From Variovorax beijingensis (GTDB taxonomy: Bacteria > Pseudomonadota > Gammaproteobacteria > Burkholderiales > Burkholderiaceae_C): a stretch of DNA of 64,000 nt. The position numbers and the translations under genes were made by a program. Below the pieces are notes generated by a model, which was given only the letters and a program-made list of their open reading frames with translations, had not been told where the DNA came from and searched no databases. Shown here piece by piece: positions 49,624 to 58,329 of the stretch (position 1 is its first letter; each line of letters starts with the position of its first letter). The stretch spans positions 58,616-122,615 of the forward strand of contig NZ_RXFQ01000019.1 in NCBI RefSeq assembly GCF_003951285.1, written 5' to 3'.

Positions 49624-50517
49624 TCATCCGCGCCCCGCCTGCTTCAGCGAGGCCGCCGCCAGTTCGATCATCCGCTTGCCGAGCACCGAAGGCGCGAAGC
49701 CCTCGTGCGCGAGCGCGAAGATGCCGAGCGTCGGACTGCCGACGATCGGCCGGAAGTCCAACTCGTCGCTTCGACAGGCGCGCGCCGTCAGATCGTCCAC
49801 GATCGCAATGCCCGCGCCGCAGGCTGCCAGCGCACAAGCCATCTGGCCGGACCGCACCTCGACCGATGACGCCGCCTCCACCTGGCTGCTGGCGCACCAG
49901 TCGGCAATGATGCGGCCCTGCGGCGTGTCCCGGCTGAACGAGATCAGGCGCTCGTTCAGCACGTCGCGGGGGCGCAGCAAACGTTTCGACGACAGTGCAT
50001 GGCCCCTGGGGAACACGCAGACAAGGCGCCACTGTCCGATCGCTTTCGATGCCAGCAGCGCGTTGTCGGTCGGGATGGTCGAGATCGCGAGGTCTGCTTC
50101 GCGGCGGATCAGGCGGCCGAGCATTTCGCGGGTCGGCAGTGTCTCCAGGTAGATCCTGGCCGCGGGATATTCGCTTGCCAGCGCCGCCACGGCGCGCGGC
50201 ACGGCGACCAGCGCGGTGCTCGGGCTGGCCAGCACGCGCAGCGACAGCCGCGCGCCCGACTTGAGCTCCTCGGCGCGTTCCGTCACCCGCCGGATGCCGC
50301 CATACACCTCGGACACTTCTTCGTGGAGGGCCTGCGCTTCCGGGGTCGGCAGCAGCCGGCCCTTCTTGCGCTCGAACAGGCGCAGGCCCAGCTGCAGCTC
50401 GATGTGCGCCAGCATGCGGCTGATGCCCGGCTGCGACACGTGGAGCAGGCGCGCGGCGTCCGTGACGGAGCCGGCCAGCATCACCGCGCGAAATACCTCG
50501 ATCTGTCTCAGGTTCAT
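49624..50517 (-). CDS. LysR-family regulator divergent from a Bug receptor
   Basis: The ATG at 50517 follows CGGAGG and gives 297 residues starting MNLRQIEVFRAVMLAGSVTD. The helix-turn-helix (about 1-60) and effector domain are typical. Divergence from the Bug receptor/FAD-oxidoreductase genes, with a dyad just upstream of its own start, indicates that it controls them. Confidence 0.9.
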   Translation of the reverse strand: MNLRQIEVFRAVMLAGSVTDAARLLHVSQPGISRMLAHIELQLGLRLFERKKGRLLPTPEAQALHEEVSEVYGGIRRVTERAEELKSGARLSLRVLASPSTALVAVPRAVAALASEYPAARIYLETLPTREMLGRLIRREADLAISTIPTDNALLASKAIGQWRLVCVFPRGHALSSKRLLRPRDVLNERLISFSRDTPQGRIIADWCASSQVEAASSVEVRSGQMACALAACGAGIAIVDDLTARACRSDELDFRPIVGSPTLGIFALAHEGFAPSVLGKRMIELAAASLKQAGRG

Positions 50518-50528
50518 CTGGCCTCCGG

Positions 50529-50543
50529 ATAACACGATGTTAT
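50529..50543. promoter_or_regulatory. LysR-type operator in divergent promoter region
   Basis: ATAAC-N5-GTTAT is a perfect dyad with the T-N11-A core, 12 bp upstream of the LysR start and 84 bp upstream of the Bug receptor start. It is well placed for autoregulation and control of the divergent operon. Confidence 0.45.
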
Positions 50544-50626
50544 GGGAACGCCAGATCTTGGTATTGGCTGGCAAAGGCGCCGCTTCCTATGATCGATCGC
50601 ATGGCCCCCAGATGAGAGACAAGCGA

Positions 50627-51625
50627 ATGACCGAACACCTTCCAACAATGAACCGGCGCGCGGTGCTTTCCACCGTCGCACTTGCCCTTGCCGCCGCCCA
50701 TGCAGGACGCGGCCTGGCTGCACAGGCCTGGCCGAGCAGGACGGTGCGCATCATCGTGCCGTTCGCGCCGGGCGGCGGCGCCGACAGCTCGGCGCGCGTG
50801 CTGGCCGAAGTGCTGGCGACTCCGCTGGGGCAGAGCGTCATCGTGGAGAACCGGCCGGGCGCCGGCAGCGCCATCGGCGTGATGGCCGCCGCGCAGAGCA
50901 GGGACGGTCACACGCTGCTCATGGGCAGCAACAGCATGGTGATCAATCCGGTGCTGAATCCGTCGATCAGCTACGACGTGGCGCGCGACTTCGACCCGGT
51001 CGGCATGGTGTCGGCGCAGCCGCTGGTCCTGGTCGTGCCTGCGTCCTCGAAGATCGCCAGTTTTGCCGATCTGGTCGCCGAAGCCAAGGCACAGCCCGGC
51101 ACGCTCACCGCCGGCAACAGCGGCAACGGCACGCTGGCGCACCTGACGGCCGAGCTGTTCGCGATCCAGACGCAAACAACGATCACCAGTGTTCCCTACA
51201 AGGGCGAGAGCGCGCTGGTGCCTGACCTGATCGGCGGGCTGGTGTCCTGCGGGTTCCTGAACCTGCCCAGCGTGATCGCGCACATCCGCTCGGGCCGCCT
51301 GCGTGCGCTGGCCGTGTCCTCGCCAGCGCCGGTGGCCGCGCTGCCGGGCGTGCCGACACTGCGGTCGCTCGGGCAGCCCAGCCTCGAAGTGCAGGGTTGG
51401 GCAGCGCTGCTCGCGCCGAAGGGCACGATTCCCCAGGAAGGCCTCGCCCGCCTGGAAACGCTGCTGACGCAGGCCCTGGCGACCGATACCGTGAAGACTC
51501 GCTTCGCGTCCTTGAGCGTGGAGCCCGTCGCGAGCGGCCGAGAGGCCACGGCGCAGTACCTGAAAGCCGAGGGTGCGCGCTGGCAGCAGGTGATCAAGGC
51601 ACGCGGCATCAAGGCGGATTCGTGA
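50627..51625 (+). CDS. Bug-family periplasmic solute receptor
   Basis: With the ATG at 50627 the product has 332 residues (the ATG at 50648 gives 325 and a tighter signal peptide, NRRAVLSTVALALAAAHAG). The mature part starts with WPSRTVRIIVPFAPGGGADS and shows the family motifs VVENRPGAGS-like and SVPYKGESALVPDL. Its stop overlaps the start of the FAD oxidoreductase gene (TGATG), so the captured solute is probably a substrate of that enzyme or of its pathway. Confidence 0.9.
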   Translation: MTEHLPTMNRRAVLSTVALALAAAHAGRGLAAQAWPSRTVRIIVPFAPGGGADSSARVLAEVLATPLGQSVIVENRPGAGSAIGVMAAAQSRDGHTLLMGSNSMVINPVLNPSISYDVARDFDPVGMVSAQPLVLVVPASSKIASFADLVAEAKAQPGTLTAGNSGNGTLAHLTAELFAIQTQTTITSVPYKGESALVPDLIGGLVSCGFLNLPSVIAHIRSGRLRALAVSSPAPVAALPGVPTLRSLGQPSLEVQGWAALLAPKGTIPQEGLARLETLLTQALATDTVKTRFASLSVEPVASGREATAQYLKAEGARWQQVIKARGIKADS

Positions 51626-52938
51626 TGGAAGACAAAAGCTACGGCTATCGCATCGCATCGGTGATCGACGCAGATGTAGTGGTCTGCGGCGGGGGCGTTG
51701 CCGGTGCGATGGCGGCGGTTGCGGCCGCACGCGCCGGTGCTTCGGTGGTGCTGGTCGAACGCCACGGCTTTCTCGGCGGCAATGCCACGGCCGGTGCCGT
51801 GGCGCAGTTCAACAGCTGGCAGACGGCCAACGGCCGCCGGGTGATCGGGGGCCTGGCCGACGAAGTCGTAATGCGGCTCGGCCGTTACGGCGGCGCCGGC
51901 GAGCACGCGAGCTTCGTGATGTCGACGGGCCACAGGATGGACCGCGTCGAATACGCGCCCGAGGTACTCAAGCTGGTACTGGACGACATGGTCCAGGAAG
52001 CCGGCGTGCGCCCGCTGCTGCACGCCAGCGTGCTCGACGTCCGGGTGACAGGGCGGCGCATCGATGCCGTGCATGTGCTGACCAAGAGCGGCGTGGTCGA
52101 ATTGCGCGCACAGGTGCTGATCGACGCGTCCGGAGACATCGATGCACTGAAGCGCGCGGACGCTGCTTTCCTCGAACTCGATGATGGCGAGGCGCTGCAG
52201 CCGGCCACGATGATGTTCCGCTTCGGACCGATCGACTTCGCACGCTTCGAAGCCCTTTCGAAGACCGAGATCGCGGTCCTGGCGCGGCGCGGCTACGACG
52301 AGGGGCAGCTGGCGCGCGCCGCGCTGCACGCGAGCCGCGATCCGTTCAGCACCGACGCCTGGTTCAACATCGGCCGCCTCGGCATCGACGCCACGGATGC
52401 GATGGCGCTGGGCGCCGCCGAGATCGATGGCCGGCGCCAGGCCTGGAAAGCGGCCCAGTACCTGCGGCGATGCGTGCCGGGCTGCGAAGCAGGCCAGCTG
52501 CGCGCTTTCGGCACGCAGGTCGGCGTTCGCGAAACGCGCCGCATCGTCGGCGACCATGTCCTGACCAGCGAGGAACTGCTGCGCCCGGAGCAGTTCCCCG
52601 ATGCGATTGCCGCCGGTGCATATCCGATCGACATCCATCCGGCTGCCGGCGGAGAACTGCGCTACGAAGGGCTCGGCGGCGACCACGCTTACCAGATTCC
52701 TTACCGCAGCCTGGTTCCGGTCGGTTTCGACAACGCACTGGCGGTCGGGCGCGGCGTCTCGGCAACGCACAGCGCGCACGCCGCGATCCGCGTCATGACC
52801 ATCTCGATGGCCGTGGGCCAGGCGGCCGGTGCGGCGGCTGCAATGGCCGCGCAGCCGAAGCAGGGCGGGCGCGTTCGTGCGGTGTCGATGCCGGCACTGC
52901 GCGAGCGTCTGCTCAGGGACGGGGCCAAGCTGGCCTGA
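51625..52938 (+). CDS. FAD-dependent oxidoreductase (FAD_oxidored type)
   Basis: The 437-residue protein has an N-terminal dinucleotide-binding fold, VVVCGGGVAGAMAAVAAARA with a Glu at the end of beta 2, followed by GFLGGNATAGAV. A C-terminal FAD-closing segment reads LAVGRGVSATHSAHAAIRVM. This belongs to the FAD_oxidored family often encoded beside Bug receptors. The substrate is unknown. It is translationally coupled to the receptor gene. Confidence 0.88.
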   Translation: MEDKSYGYRIASVIDADVVVCGGGVAGAMAAVAAARAGASVVLVERHGFLGGNATAGAVAQFNSWQTANGRRVIGGLADEVVMRLGRYGGAGEHASFVMSTGHRMDRVEYAPEVLKLVLDDMVQEAGVRPLLHASVLDVRVTGRRIDAVHVLTKSGVVELRAQVLIDASGDIDALKRADAAFLELDDGEALQPATMMFRFGPIDFARFEALSKTEIAVLARRGYDEGQLARAALHASRDPFSTDAWFNIGRLGIDATDAMALGAAEIDGRRQAWKAAQYLRRCVPGCEAGQLRAFGTQVGVRETRRIVGDHVLTSEELLRPEQFPDAIAAGAYPIDIHPAAGGELRYEGLGGDHAYQIPYRSLVPVGFDNALAVGRGVSATHSAHAAIRVMTISMAVGQAAGAAAAMAAQPKQGGRVRAVSMPALRERLLRDGAKLA

Positions 52939-52949
52939 CACGTAGGGTC

Positions 52950-53174
52950 TGCGACACGGAATGTTGCTTCGACATTCCCTTTTTTGTCGGCCGCTACCGC
53001 GACAACCATGTCGACTACATGCTGCGCAACGCCCAGGAGTACGGCGACACCTCCGCCTGCGCCATCGTCTTCAGTGCCGGAGGCAGCGTCCAGAACTCGA
53101 TCAGCACCGATGGCGGCCAGTTTGCGCCCCTGTCGGCCCAGTACCTTGCACGGGGCGGTGCCGCCTTGAAGTAG
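52950..53174 (+). pseudogene. C-terminal remnant of an unidentified gene
   Basis: After the oxidoreductase stop a different frame reads FDIPFFVGRYRDNHVDY and later CAIVFSAGGSVQNSISTDGG to a stop at 53174. It has clear coding character but no start codon before an internal ATG at 53019, and upstream it runs into the oxidoreductase gene. It looks like the 3' end of a deleted gene. I do not recognise the family. Confidence 0.5.
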
Positions 53175-53199
53175 GGCGGGCGACGGGGGCGTGATGGCC

Positions 53200-54417
53200 T
53201 CACAGCTTCGCGAGCGGCACCCGCAGGTCGGCGAGCTGCGCCGCATCGACGCTGGTGCGGCGCTCGATCAGCCGCCGCGCAAAGCGCAGGTCGCGCGCGG
53301 CATTGGGGCCCAGCGCCGCAACGACCTTGCCGGCGTCCAGGAAGAACATCACGAAGCTGCTGGAATTCCGGTCGCCGCGCACGACCACATCATGCGCCGG
53401 CGTGGGCATGCCGAAGATCTGCAGGTTGATCTCGTACTGGTCCGACCAGAACCAGGGCAGCGGCTGATGGTTCACTGCGATGCCGAGCGCGGCGCGCGCG
53501 GCGGCAATGCCTTGCTCCTGGGCGTTCTGCCACGATTCGAGCCGCATCCGCCGCCCCGCCCATTCGCAGTGCCATGTGGCCACGTCTCCCGCGGCCAGGA
53601 TGTCGGGATCGGATGAGCGGCACTGCGAATCGACCAGGATGCCGCCATCGCACGCCAGGCCCGCCTCGCGTGCAAGTTCGTCGTTGGGAACCAGGCCGAC
53701 ACCGGCGAGGACCGCGTCGCATTCGAGCGCGCGCCCATCGGTGAATGACGCCGTGAGGCCGCCTCGCGCGTTCTGCGCCAGGCGCCCGATGCCCGTGCCG
53801 AGCCGAACGTCCACGCCATGCGCGGCATGGAGCTGCAGCAGGTAGCCGGAGATTTCCGGTGGAACGGTGCGCTCGCACAGCCGGCCCATCGCTTCCACCA
53901 CGGTCACGTCCAGGCCTTTCTTCCGGGCCGTTGCGGCCACCTCGAGCCCGATCCAGCCGCCCCCGACGACGAGCAGCCGCTTGCCGGCAGACAGCGCGGC
54001 ACCGAGCGCCGCCGCATCCCCGATGCTGCGCAGGGTGAAGACGCCGGGCAGATCCGCGCCGGGGATATTCAAGCGGCGCGCCCGGCCGCCGCTGCACAGA
54101 ATCAGCTTGTCGTACGAAACATGCGCGCCACGCGTCAGGTGGAGCTGCTTCGCCGCCCGGTCGATGAAGGTCGCGCCGACATTCGGCCGCCAGTCGATGC
54201 GAAGCGCGTCGAAGGCTTCCGGTTTCAGCAGGTGGGTCGTGTCCGCATGCGCGTCCCCGGAGAGCACCGCCTTGGACAGCGGCGGACGTTCGTAGGGACG
54301 ATGCGGCTCGTCGCCGATCAGCACCACGCGTCCCGCGAAACCCTCGCTGCGCAACGTCTGCGCGGCCCAGCCGCCGGCCTGGCCGGCGCCCACGATGGCG
54401 ATGGTCTCGGCGTTCAT
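53200..54417 (-). CDS. NAD(P)H:ferredoxin reductase of a Rieske dioxygenase
   Basis: The 405-residue protein has the pyridine-nucleotide-disulfide oxidoreductase layout. The FAD site is IVGAGQAGGWAAQTLR (about 8-23), the NAD site LLVVGGGWIGLEVAATARKK (about 148-170), the second FAD contact DILAAGDVATW, and a C-terminal reductase domain follows. It is of the BphA4/AndAa type. It passes electrons from NADH to the Rieske ferredoxin encoded just upstream, and is last in the four-gene dioxygenase operon. Confidence 0.92.
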   Translation of the reverse strand: MNAETIAIVGAGQAGGWAAQTLRSEGFAGRVVLIGDEPHRPYERPPLSKAVLSGDAHADTTHLLKPEAFDALRIDWRPNVGATFIDRAAKQLHLTRGAHVSYDKLILCSGGRARRLNIPGADLPGVFTLRSIGDAAALGAALSAGKRLLVVGGGWIGLEVAATARKKGLDVTVVEAMGRLCERTVPPEISGYLLQLHAAHGVDVRLGTGIGRLAQNARGGLTASFTDGRALECDAVLAGVGLVPNDELAREAGLACDGGILVDSQCRSSDPDILAAGDVATWHCEWAGRRMRLESWQNAQEQGIAAARAALGIAVNHQPLPWFWSDQYEINLQIFGMPTPAHDVVVRGDRNSSSFVMFFLDAGKVVAALGPNAARDLRFARRLIERRTSVDAAQLADLRVPLAKL

Positions 54418-54421
54418 GGCT

Positions 54422-54739
54422 TCACTCGAGCGAGAGGAACACGCGCCCCGCGTCGATCCTCACGGGGTACGAGCGGATCGCCTCGGTCACCGGCGCGCAG
54501 GTCGGCTTTCCATTGCGCACGTCGAACTTGCCCTGGTGCAGCGGGCATTCGATCTCGTGCCCTTCGAGAAAGCCCTCGCACAGGCGCGCATGGCCGTGGG
54601 TGCACACGTTGTCGGTCGCGTAGATCCGGCCGTCCACGTTGTAGAGCGCGATCTCGCGCCCGCCGACCTGCATGCCGACGACATCGTCGGCGGGCACTTC
54701 ATCGACCGCTGCGGCCTCGGTCCATTGGAAATCGCTCAT
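54422..54739 (-). CDS. Rieske [2Fe-2S] ferredoxin of the dioxygenase
   Basis: The ATG at 54739 gives 105 residues. Rieske ligands are C46/H48 (CTHGHARLCEGFLEG) and C65/H68 (CPLHQG). It carries electrons between the reductase and the oxygenase. It lies between the small-subunit and reductase genes (8-bp and 4-bp gaps). Confidence 0.94.
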   Translation of the reverse strand: MSDFQWTEAAAVDEVPADDVVGMQVGGREIALYNVDGRIYATDNVCTHGHARLCEGFLEGHEIECPLHQGKFDVRNGKPTCAPVTEAIRSYPVRIDAGRVFLSLE

Positions 54740-54747
54740 GGCTGGCC

Positions 54748-55218
54748 TCAGAGGGGATAGATGACGGAGTTGGGGATCATTTCGCTGTCGTAGATGACCT
54801 GGCGCGAGGCGAACTTCAGTCCCTCGGCGGTGCGTACGACCACGTCGATGTAGCGCCCCACGCTGAACACGCTCGAGAGTTCCGAGAGCTTGGTGCGGAA
54901 CACCGCGTAGTTGGCCTCGCACTCGAAGCGGTCCGCCTCGGCCTTCAGCACGAGCGGTGTGCCGACGACGTGGCGCTGGTAGTAGGGATCGTGGAACAGG
55001 GTCTCGCGGATGCCGTAGACGCGGTCCTTCAGCATGCCCTTGCTCTCGAACGACAGCGTGGCCAGCGGAAAGCCGCGTTCGTGGTTCTCGCGCGGCTGCA
55101 GGCGGTAGCTGCAGTCTTCCGTGAAGAATTCCGGCCAGAGTTCCCACTGGCCGGAACTCACCGCCTGGGCGTAGCGGGCGTAGAGCTGGGTCAGCTCGAA
55201 GTAGTCCTGGAAGTTCAT
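54748..55218 (-). CDS. Ring-hydroxylating dioxygenase small (beta) subunit
   Basis: The 156-residue protein has the SnoaL-like fold of dioxygenase beta subunits, with LYARYAQAVSSGQWELWPEF near the start and later SVFSVGRYIDVVVRT. It has a structural role in the alpha/beta oligomer. It starts two bases before the end of the large-subunit gene region and is part of the same transcript. Confidence 0.92.
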   Translation of the reverse strand: MNFQDYFELTQLYARYAQAVSSGQWELWPEFFTEDCSYRLQPRENHERGFPLATLSFESKGMLKDRVYGIRETLFHDPYYQRHVVGTPLVLKAEADRFECEANYAVFRTKLSELSSVFSVGRYIDVVVRTAEGLKFASRQVIYDSEMIPNSVIYPL

Positions 55219-55219
55219 C

Positions 55220-56485
55220 TCAAGCCTCCATGACCTTGCGCCAGTATTCGTACATGCCCCGGATCAGGGTCTCGGTGACCATGTGGTCCGTGTCGCCGAC
55301 TTCGCGGCCGCCGAGCTCGGCGAGCGTGCGGTGGAATGGCTTCTGCTCGAAGCCCTTCTGCGAGAGCTCGATCACCTCCCCGTCGTCGGCCGAGACGAAG
55401 CCCGCCGGTCCGAAGAGATTGGCCTGGCGCAGCCGCCGCTGCGTCATCGCGTCGTCGTCGTCCTCGAAACCGAAGTGGGTCCAGACGAAATCGAAGGCGC
55501 CAGGGCCGCTCGGCTGGATGTGCCGGGTCGAGACGCTGTTGACCTGCTGCTGGAAGATCACGCTCGGGAACAGCGTCATCATCACGGCCGTCGGGCCGCG
55601 CCACCACGGCTCGGGCACGATGTCCAGGAAGCGGTCGTCGTTGAGCTTCATGCTTTCCTTGAAGCTCGACACCTGGGTGACCTGGTCCGCCTTGCCGCTC
55701 GCGCCGCGGGTCGAGATCATCGCGGCGTGCCGGTGATGGCGGTCCATCTTCAGCTGCGACTTGTTGTCCGCGCGCCAGAGCCCGAAGGTGACGAACCACG
55801 TGTGCAGCAGGCCCGGGTGGTACGGGTCCTTGATGTTCTCCTGCATCAGCTTCCAGTTGCCGGGAATGCGCTGGCGGTTGTAGCCGAGGATCGTGAGCTT
55901 GCGGCCGTTGAAGAGCCGGTCGAAGTAGCCCAGGATTTCCGGGCCCATGAAGTCCTCGAGCGATTCCACCTGCGCATCGAAGGACGCGAACACGACGCCG
56001 CCGCGCGTGGCGACCCGGAGCTTGTTGAGGCCGTGGTCGGCCGGCTTGAAGTCGGCCGGCATCCCGCCGTTGACCTTGCCGTCCTGCTTCACGCCTCGGC
56101 GAAAGGGCACCCCCTGCAGGTCGCCGCCGAGCGAATAGTTCCACTGGTGATAGGGGCAGGTGAACCCGCCGGCCTTGCGGTTGCCGTGCCGCTCGCGGCA
56201 GAACTGCATGCCCCGGTGCGCGCACACGTTTTCCACCACGCTGATGGAATCCTCGGCATCCCGGACCATGATCACCGAGCGCTCGCCGATCACGGTGCGC
56301 TTGAAGTCGCCGACCTCCGGAATCTCGGCCTCCAGGCCCACGTAGCACCAGTGGCCCCGATAGAAGAGGCGCTCGAGCTCGCGCCGGTGCTGGTCGGCGT
56401 CGGTGTAGGCCATGAAGGGAATGCGGCTGGTGCCCTTGCCTTCCCAGCGGATCTGCTGCGGAAAGACGGCGGATGTGTCGTCCAT
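55220..56485 (-). CDS. Ring-hydroxylating dioxygenase large (alpha) subunit
   Basis: The 421-residue protein has a Rieske centre C88/H90 (CAHRGMQFC) and C110/H113 (CPYHQW). The mononuclear iron site follows the pattern N-x2-D-x2-H-x4-H, N217, D220, H223 and H228, with a distal Asp in FGFEDDDD. The opening and the order alpha, beta, ferredoxin, reductase match three-component anthranilate dioxygenases (AndAcAdAbAa) and related salicylate-type hydroxylases. The product of the divergent regulator gene resembles NahR/DntR, favouring a salicylate- or nitroarene-like substrate. The exact substrate is not determined by sequence alone. Confidence 0.92.
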   Translation of the reverse strand: MDDTSAVFPQQIRWEGKGTSRIPFMAYTDADQHRRELERLFYRGHWCYVGLEAEIPEVGDFKRTVIGERSVIMVRDAEDSISVVENVCAHRGMQFCRERHGNRKAGGFTCPYHQWNYSLGGDLQGVPFRRGVKQDGKVNGGMPADFKPADHGLNKLRVATRGGVVFASFDAQVESLEDFMGPEILGYFDRLFNGRKLTILGYNRQRIPGNWKLMQENIKDPYHPGLLHTWFVTFGLWRADNKSQLKMDRHHRHAAMISTRGASGKADQVTQVSSFKESMKLNDDRFLDIVPEPWWRGPTAVMMTLFPSVIFQQQVNSVSTRHIQPSGPGAFDFVWTHFGFEDDDDAMTQRRLRQANLFGPAGFVSADDGEVIELSQKGFEQKPFHRTLAELGGREVGDTDHMVTETLIRGMYEYWRKVMEA

Positions 56486-56613
56486 TTTTTGTCTCCTGTG
56501 CAGCCGCGTCGTTGGGGCCGCTCGTCTCGTGGTCCCCCATGATCGGCAGTTCGAGGCTATCGTTCAATAGAATGTGCCGAATACTTCATATAGATTTCGC
56601 GAATGGGGACGCC

Positions 56614-57528
56614 GTGGAGCTCAAGGACATCGACCTCAACCTGCTGGTGGTGTTCAACCAGTTGCTGATCGACCGGCGGGTGTCGAAGGTGGCGACGAAT
56701 CTCGGCCTGTCGCAGCCGGGCGTGAGCAACGCGCTGGCGCGCCTGCGCAAGCTCACCGACGACCCGCTGTTTCTTCGAACGCCCAAGGGCATGGAGCCGA
56801 CGCCCTTCGCCGAGCAGCTGGCCGCGCCGACCGCGAGCGCGCTGCAGACGATCCATGCCGCCATCAACCAGCGGACCTCGTTCGATCCGGCCACCTCGGC
56901 GCGCGCCTTCACCATCGGCATGACCGACATCGGGGAGATCTATTTCCTGCCCAAGCTGATGAAGGAGCTGGCGCGCGTGGCGCCGGGCCTGTCGATCAGC
57001 ACCGTCCGCAATACGGCGGTCAATCTCCAGGACGAGATGGAGTCCGGCCACGTCACGCTGGCCATCGGCCTGCTGCCGCAGCTCAAGAGCGGCTACTTCC
57101 AGCGGCGGCTGTTCAAGCAGCACTACGTCTGCATGTTCCGCCGGGGGCATGCGCTCGACAAGCGCCAGATCTCGCTGGCCGAGTTCTCAAGGGCCGAGCA
57201 CGTGGTCGTGGTCTCGGAGGGAACCGGCCACGGCAAGGCGGACGAGCTTCTCAGCCGCAAGAAGATCGTGCGCAAGGTCGTCCTGACCGTGCCGCACTAC
57301 GTGGCGGTCGGCCATATCCTGCACGGCTCCGACCTCGTGGCCACAGTGCCCGAGCGGCTCGCCCAGGCCCTGGCCGAACCGTTCGGCCTGTCCCATGTGC
57401 GGCATCCGGCCAGGCTGCCCGAGATTGCGATCAGCCTGTTCTGGCACGGCCGCTATCACCGGGACCCCGCCGTTGCCTGGCTGCGCGCCTTGATCGTGCG
57501 GCTTCATGGGGAGGGTGGGCCGGGTTGA
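56614..57528 (+). CDS. NahR/NagR/DntR-like LysR regulator
   Basis: A GTG at 56614, preceded by TGGGGA, gives 304 residues, the length of DntR/NahR. The start ELKDIDLNLLVVFNQLLIDR and the body motifs MTDIGEIYFLPKL, LFKQHYVCMFRRGHALD and ISLFWHGRYHRDPA follow the DntR/NagR/NahR group closely. These proteins activate naphthalene, salicylate and nitrotoluene operons in response to salicylate-type inducers. It is divergent from the dioxygenase operon. I could not find an exact copy of the known NahR box in the 128-bp promoter region. Confidence 0.9.
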   Translation: MELKDIDLNLLVVFNQLLIDRRVSKVATNLGLSQPGVSNALARLRKLTDDPLFLRTPKGMEPTPFAEQLAAPTASALQTIHAAINQRTSFDPATSARAFTIGMTDIGEIYFLPKLMKELARVAPGLSISTVRNTAVNLQDEMESGHVTLAIGLLPQLKSGYFQRRLFKQHYVCMFRRGHALDKRQISLAEFSRAEHVVVVSEGTGHGKADELLSRKKIVRKVVLTVPHYVAVGHILHGSDLVATVPERLAQALAEPFGLSHVRHPARLPEIAISLFWHGRYHRDPAVAWLRALIVRLHGEGGPG

Positions 57529-57552
57529 GCTTGCGCCGGCGCCGGGTGTCTT

Positions 57553-58269
57553 TCAGCGCACGGCCTCTGGTGGCAGGTAGATCCTCGCCAGCCCCTTGGC
57601 AATCGCCTCCACGATCTGCTCCTTGCGCAGCCCGATGTGCGCCTTGAGCGCCTGCTGCGCCGCCGCCTCGTCGCGCGCCTGCAGGGCCTTGAGGATCTGC
57701 TGGTGTTCCTTCTGCGTGGCGCTGCGTCCCACGTTCTCCATGTCGATCCAGCGGATGAAGCGGATCCGTTCGTTGAGCACGCCCAGCATGCGGCGCAGTT
57801 CCTGGTTGCGCGCCATGTCCGCGATGCGCAGGTGGAATCCCTCGTCGAGTTCGACCAACTGCTCCACCGGCGTGTCCGGCGCGGCCTTCTGGCTGGCGGC
57901 CAGGTAGGCCTTGGCCTGGGCGATCTCCTCGTCGGTGGCCCGCTGGATCGCCAGCGACAGGCAGGCGCTTTCGACGGCCACGCGGGCCTCGTACAGGTCG
58001 AGCGTCTCCTGGACATCGAGCGGCCGCCGAACGAAGCCGCGCGACGCAGGCAGCAGGAAGCCGTCGTTCACCAGGCGCGCCAAGGCTTCGCGCACGGGGG
58101 TGCGGCTCACACCCAGGCGCTGCGACAGCTCGATCTCGCTCAGGCGCTCGCCGGGCTTGAGCTGGTAGGAGATCGCCATCTTGCGCAGCGCCTCGAGAAC
58201 ACCCGAGCCGCGTTCGCGGCGCATTTTGGAGATGGGCGCGGATGCCCCGCGCCTGCTTGTGCTTGGCAT
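57553..58269 (-). CDS. GntR-family (FCD) regulator
   Basis: The 238-residue protein has an N-terminal winged helix-turn-helix (about 24-90: LSEIELSQRLGVSRTPVREA) and a C-terminal FCD ligand domain (about 95-225). The FCD domain includes the metal/ligand residues in DEGFHLRIADMARN and KEHQQILKAL. It is divergent from the ThDP enzyme gene across a 60-bp region with AT-rich dyads and is probably the repressor of the genes at 58330-61785. Confidence 0.92.
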   Translation of the reverse strand: MPSTSRRGASAPISKMRRERGSGVLEALRKMAISYQLKPGERLSEIELSQRLGVSRTPVREALARLVNDGFLLPASRGFVRRPLDVQETLDLYEARVAVESACLSLAIQRATDEEIAQAKAYLAASQKAAPDTPVEQLVELDEGFHLRIADMARNQELRRMLGVLNERIRFIRWIDMENVGRSATQKEHQQILKALQARDEAAAQQALKAHIGLRKEQIVEAIAKGLARIYLPPEAVR

Positions 58270-58273
58270 GTTT

Positions 58274-58299
58274 TTAAGTATACTGAAATGAATTCTTAA
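58274..58299. promoter_or_regulatory. Operator candidate for the GntR regulator
   Basis: TTAAG-N16-CTTAA encloses the palindromes AGTATACT (58277-58284) and GAATTC (58290-58295), directly upstream of the GntR gene and 31 bp before the ThDP enzyme gene. FCD-type GntR proteins typically bind short AT-rich dyads in this position. Confidence 0.4.
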
Positions 58300-58329
58300 C
58301 TGGTCACGATCCGCTGGAGCTCATCGAGA

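Noticed and set aside
56486..56613. Exact NahR/NagR binding box in the divergent dioxygenase promoter
   Set aside because: Only partial matches (for example the 8-bp palindrome TTCGCGAA near 56597) were found; not enough to call a site.
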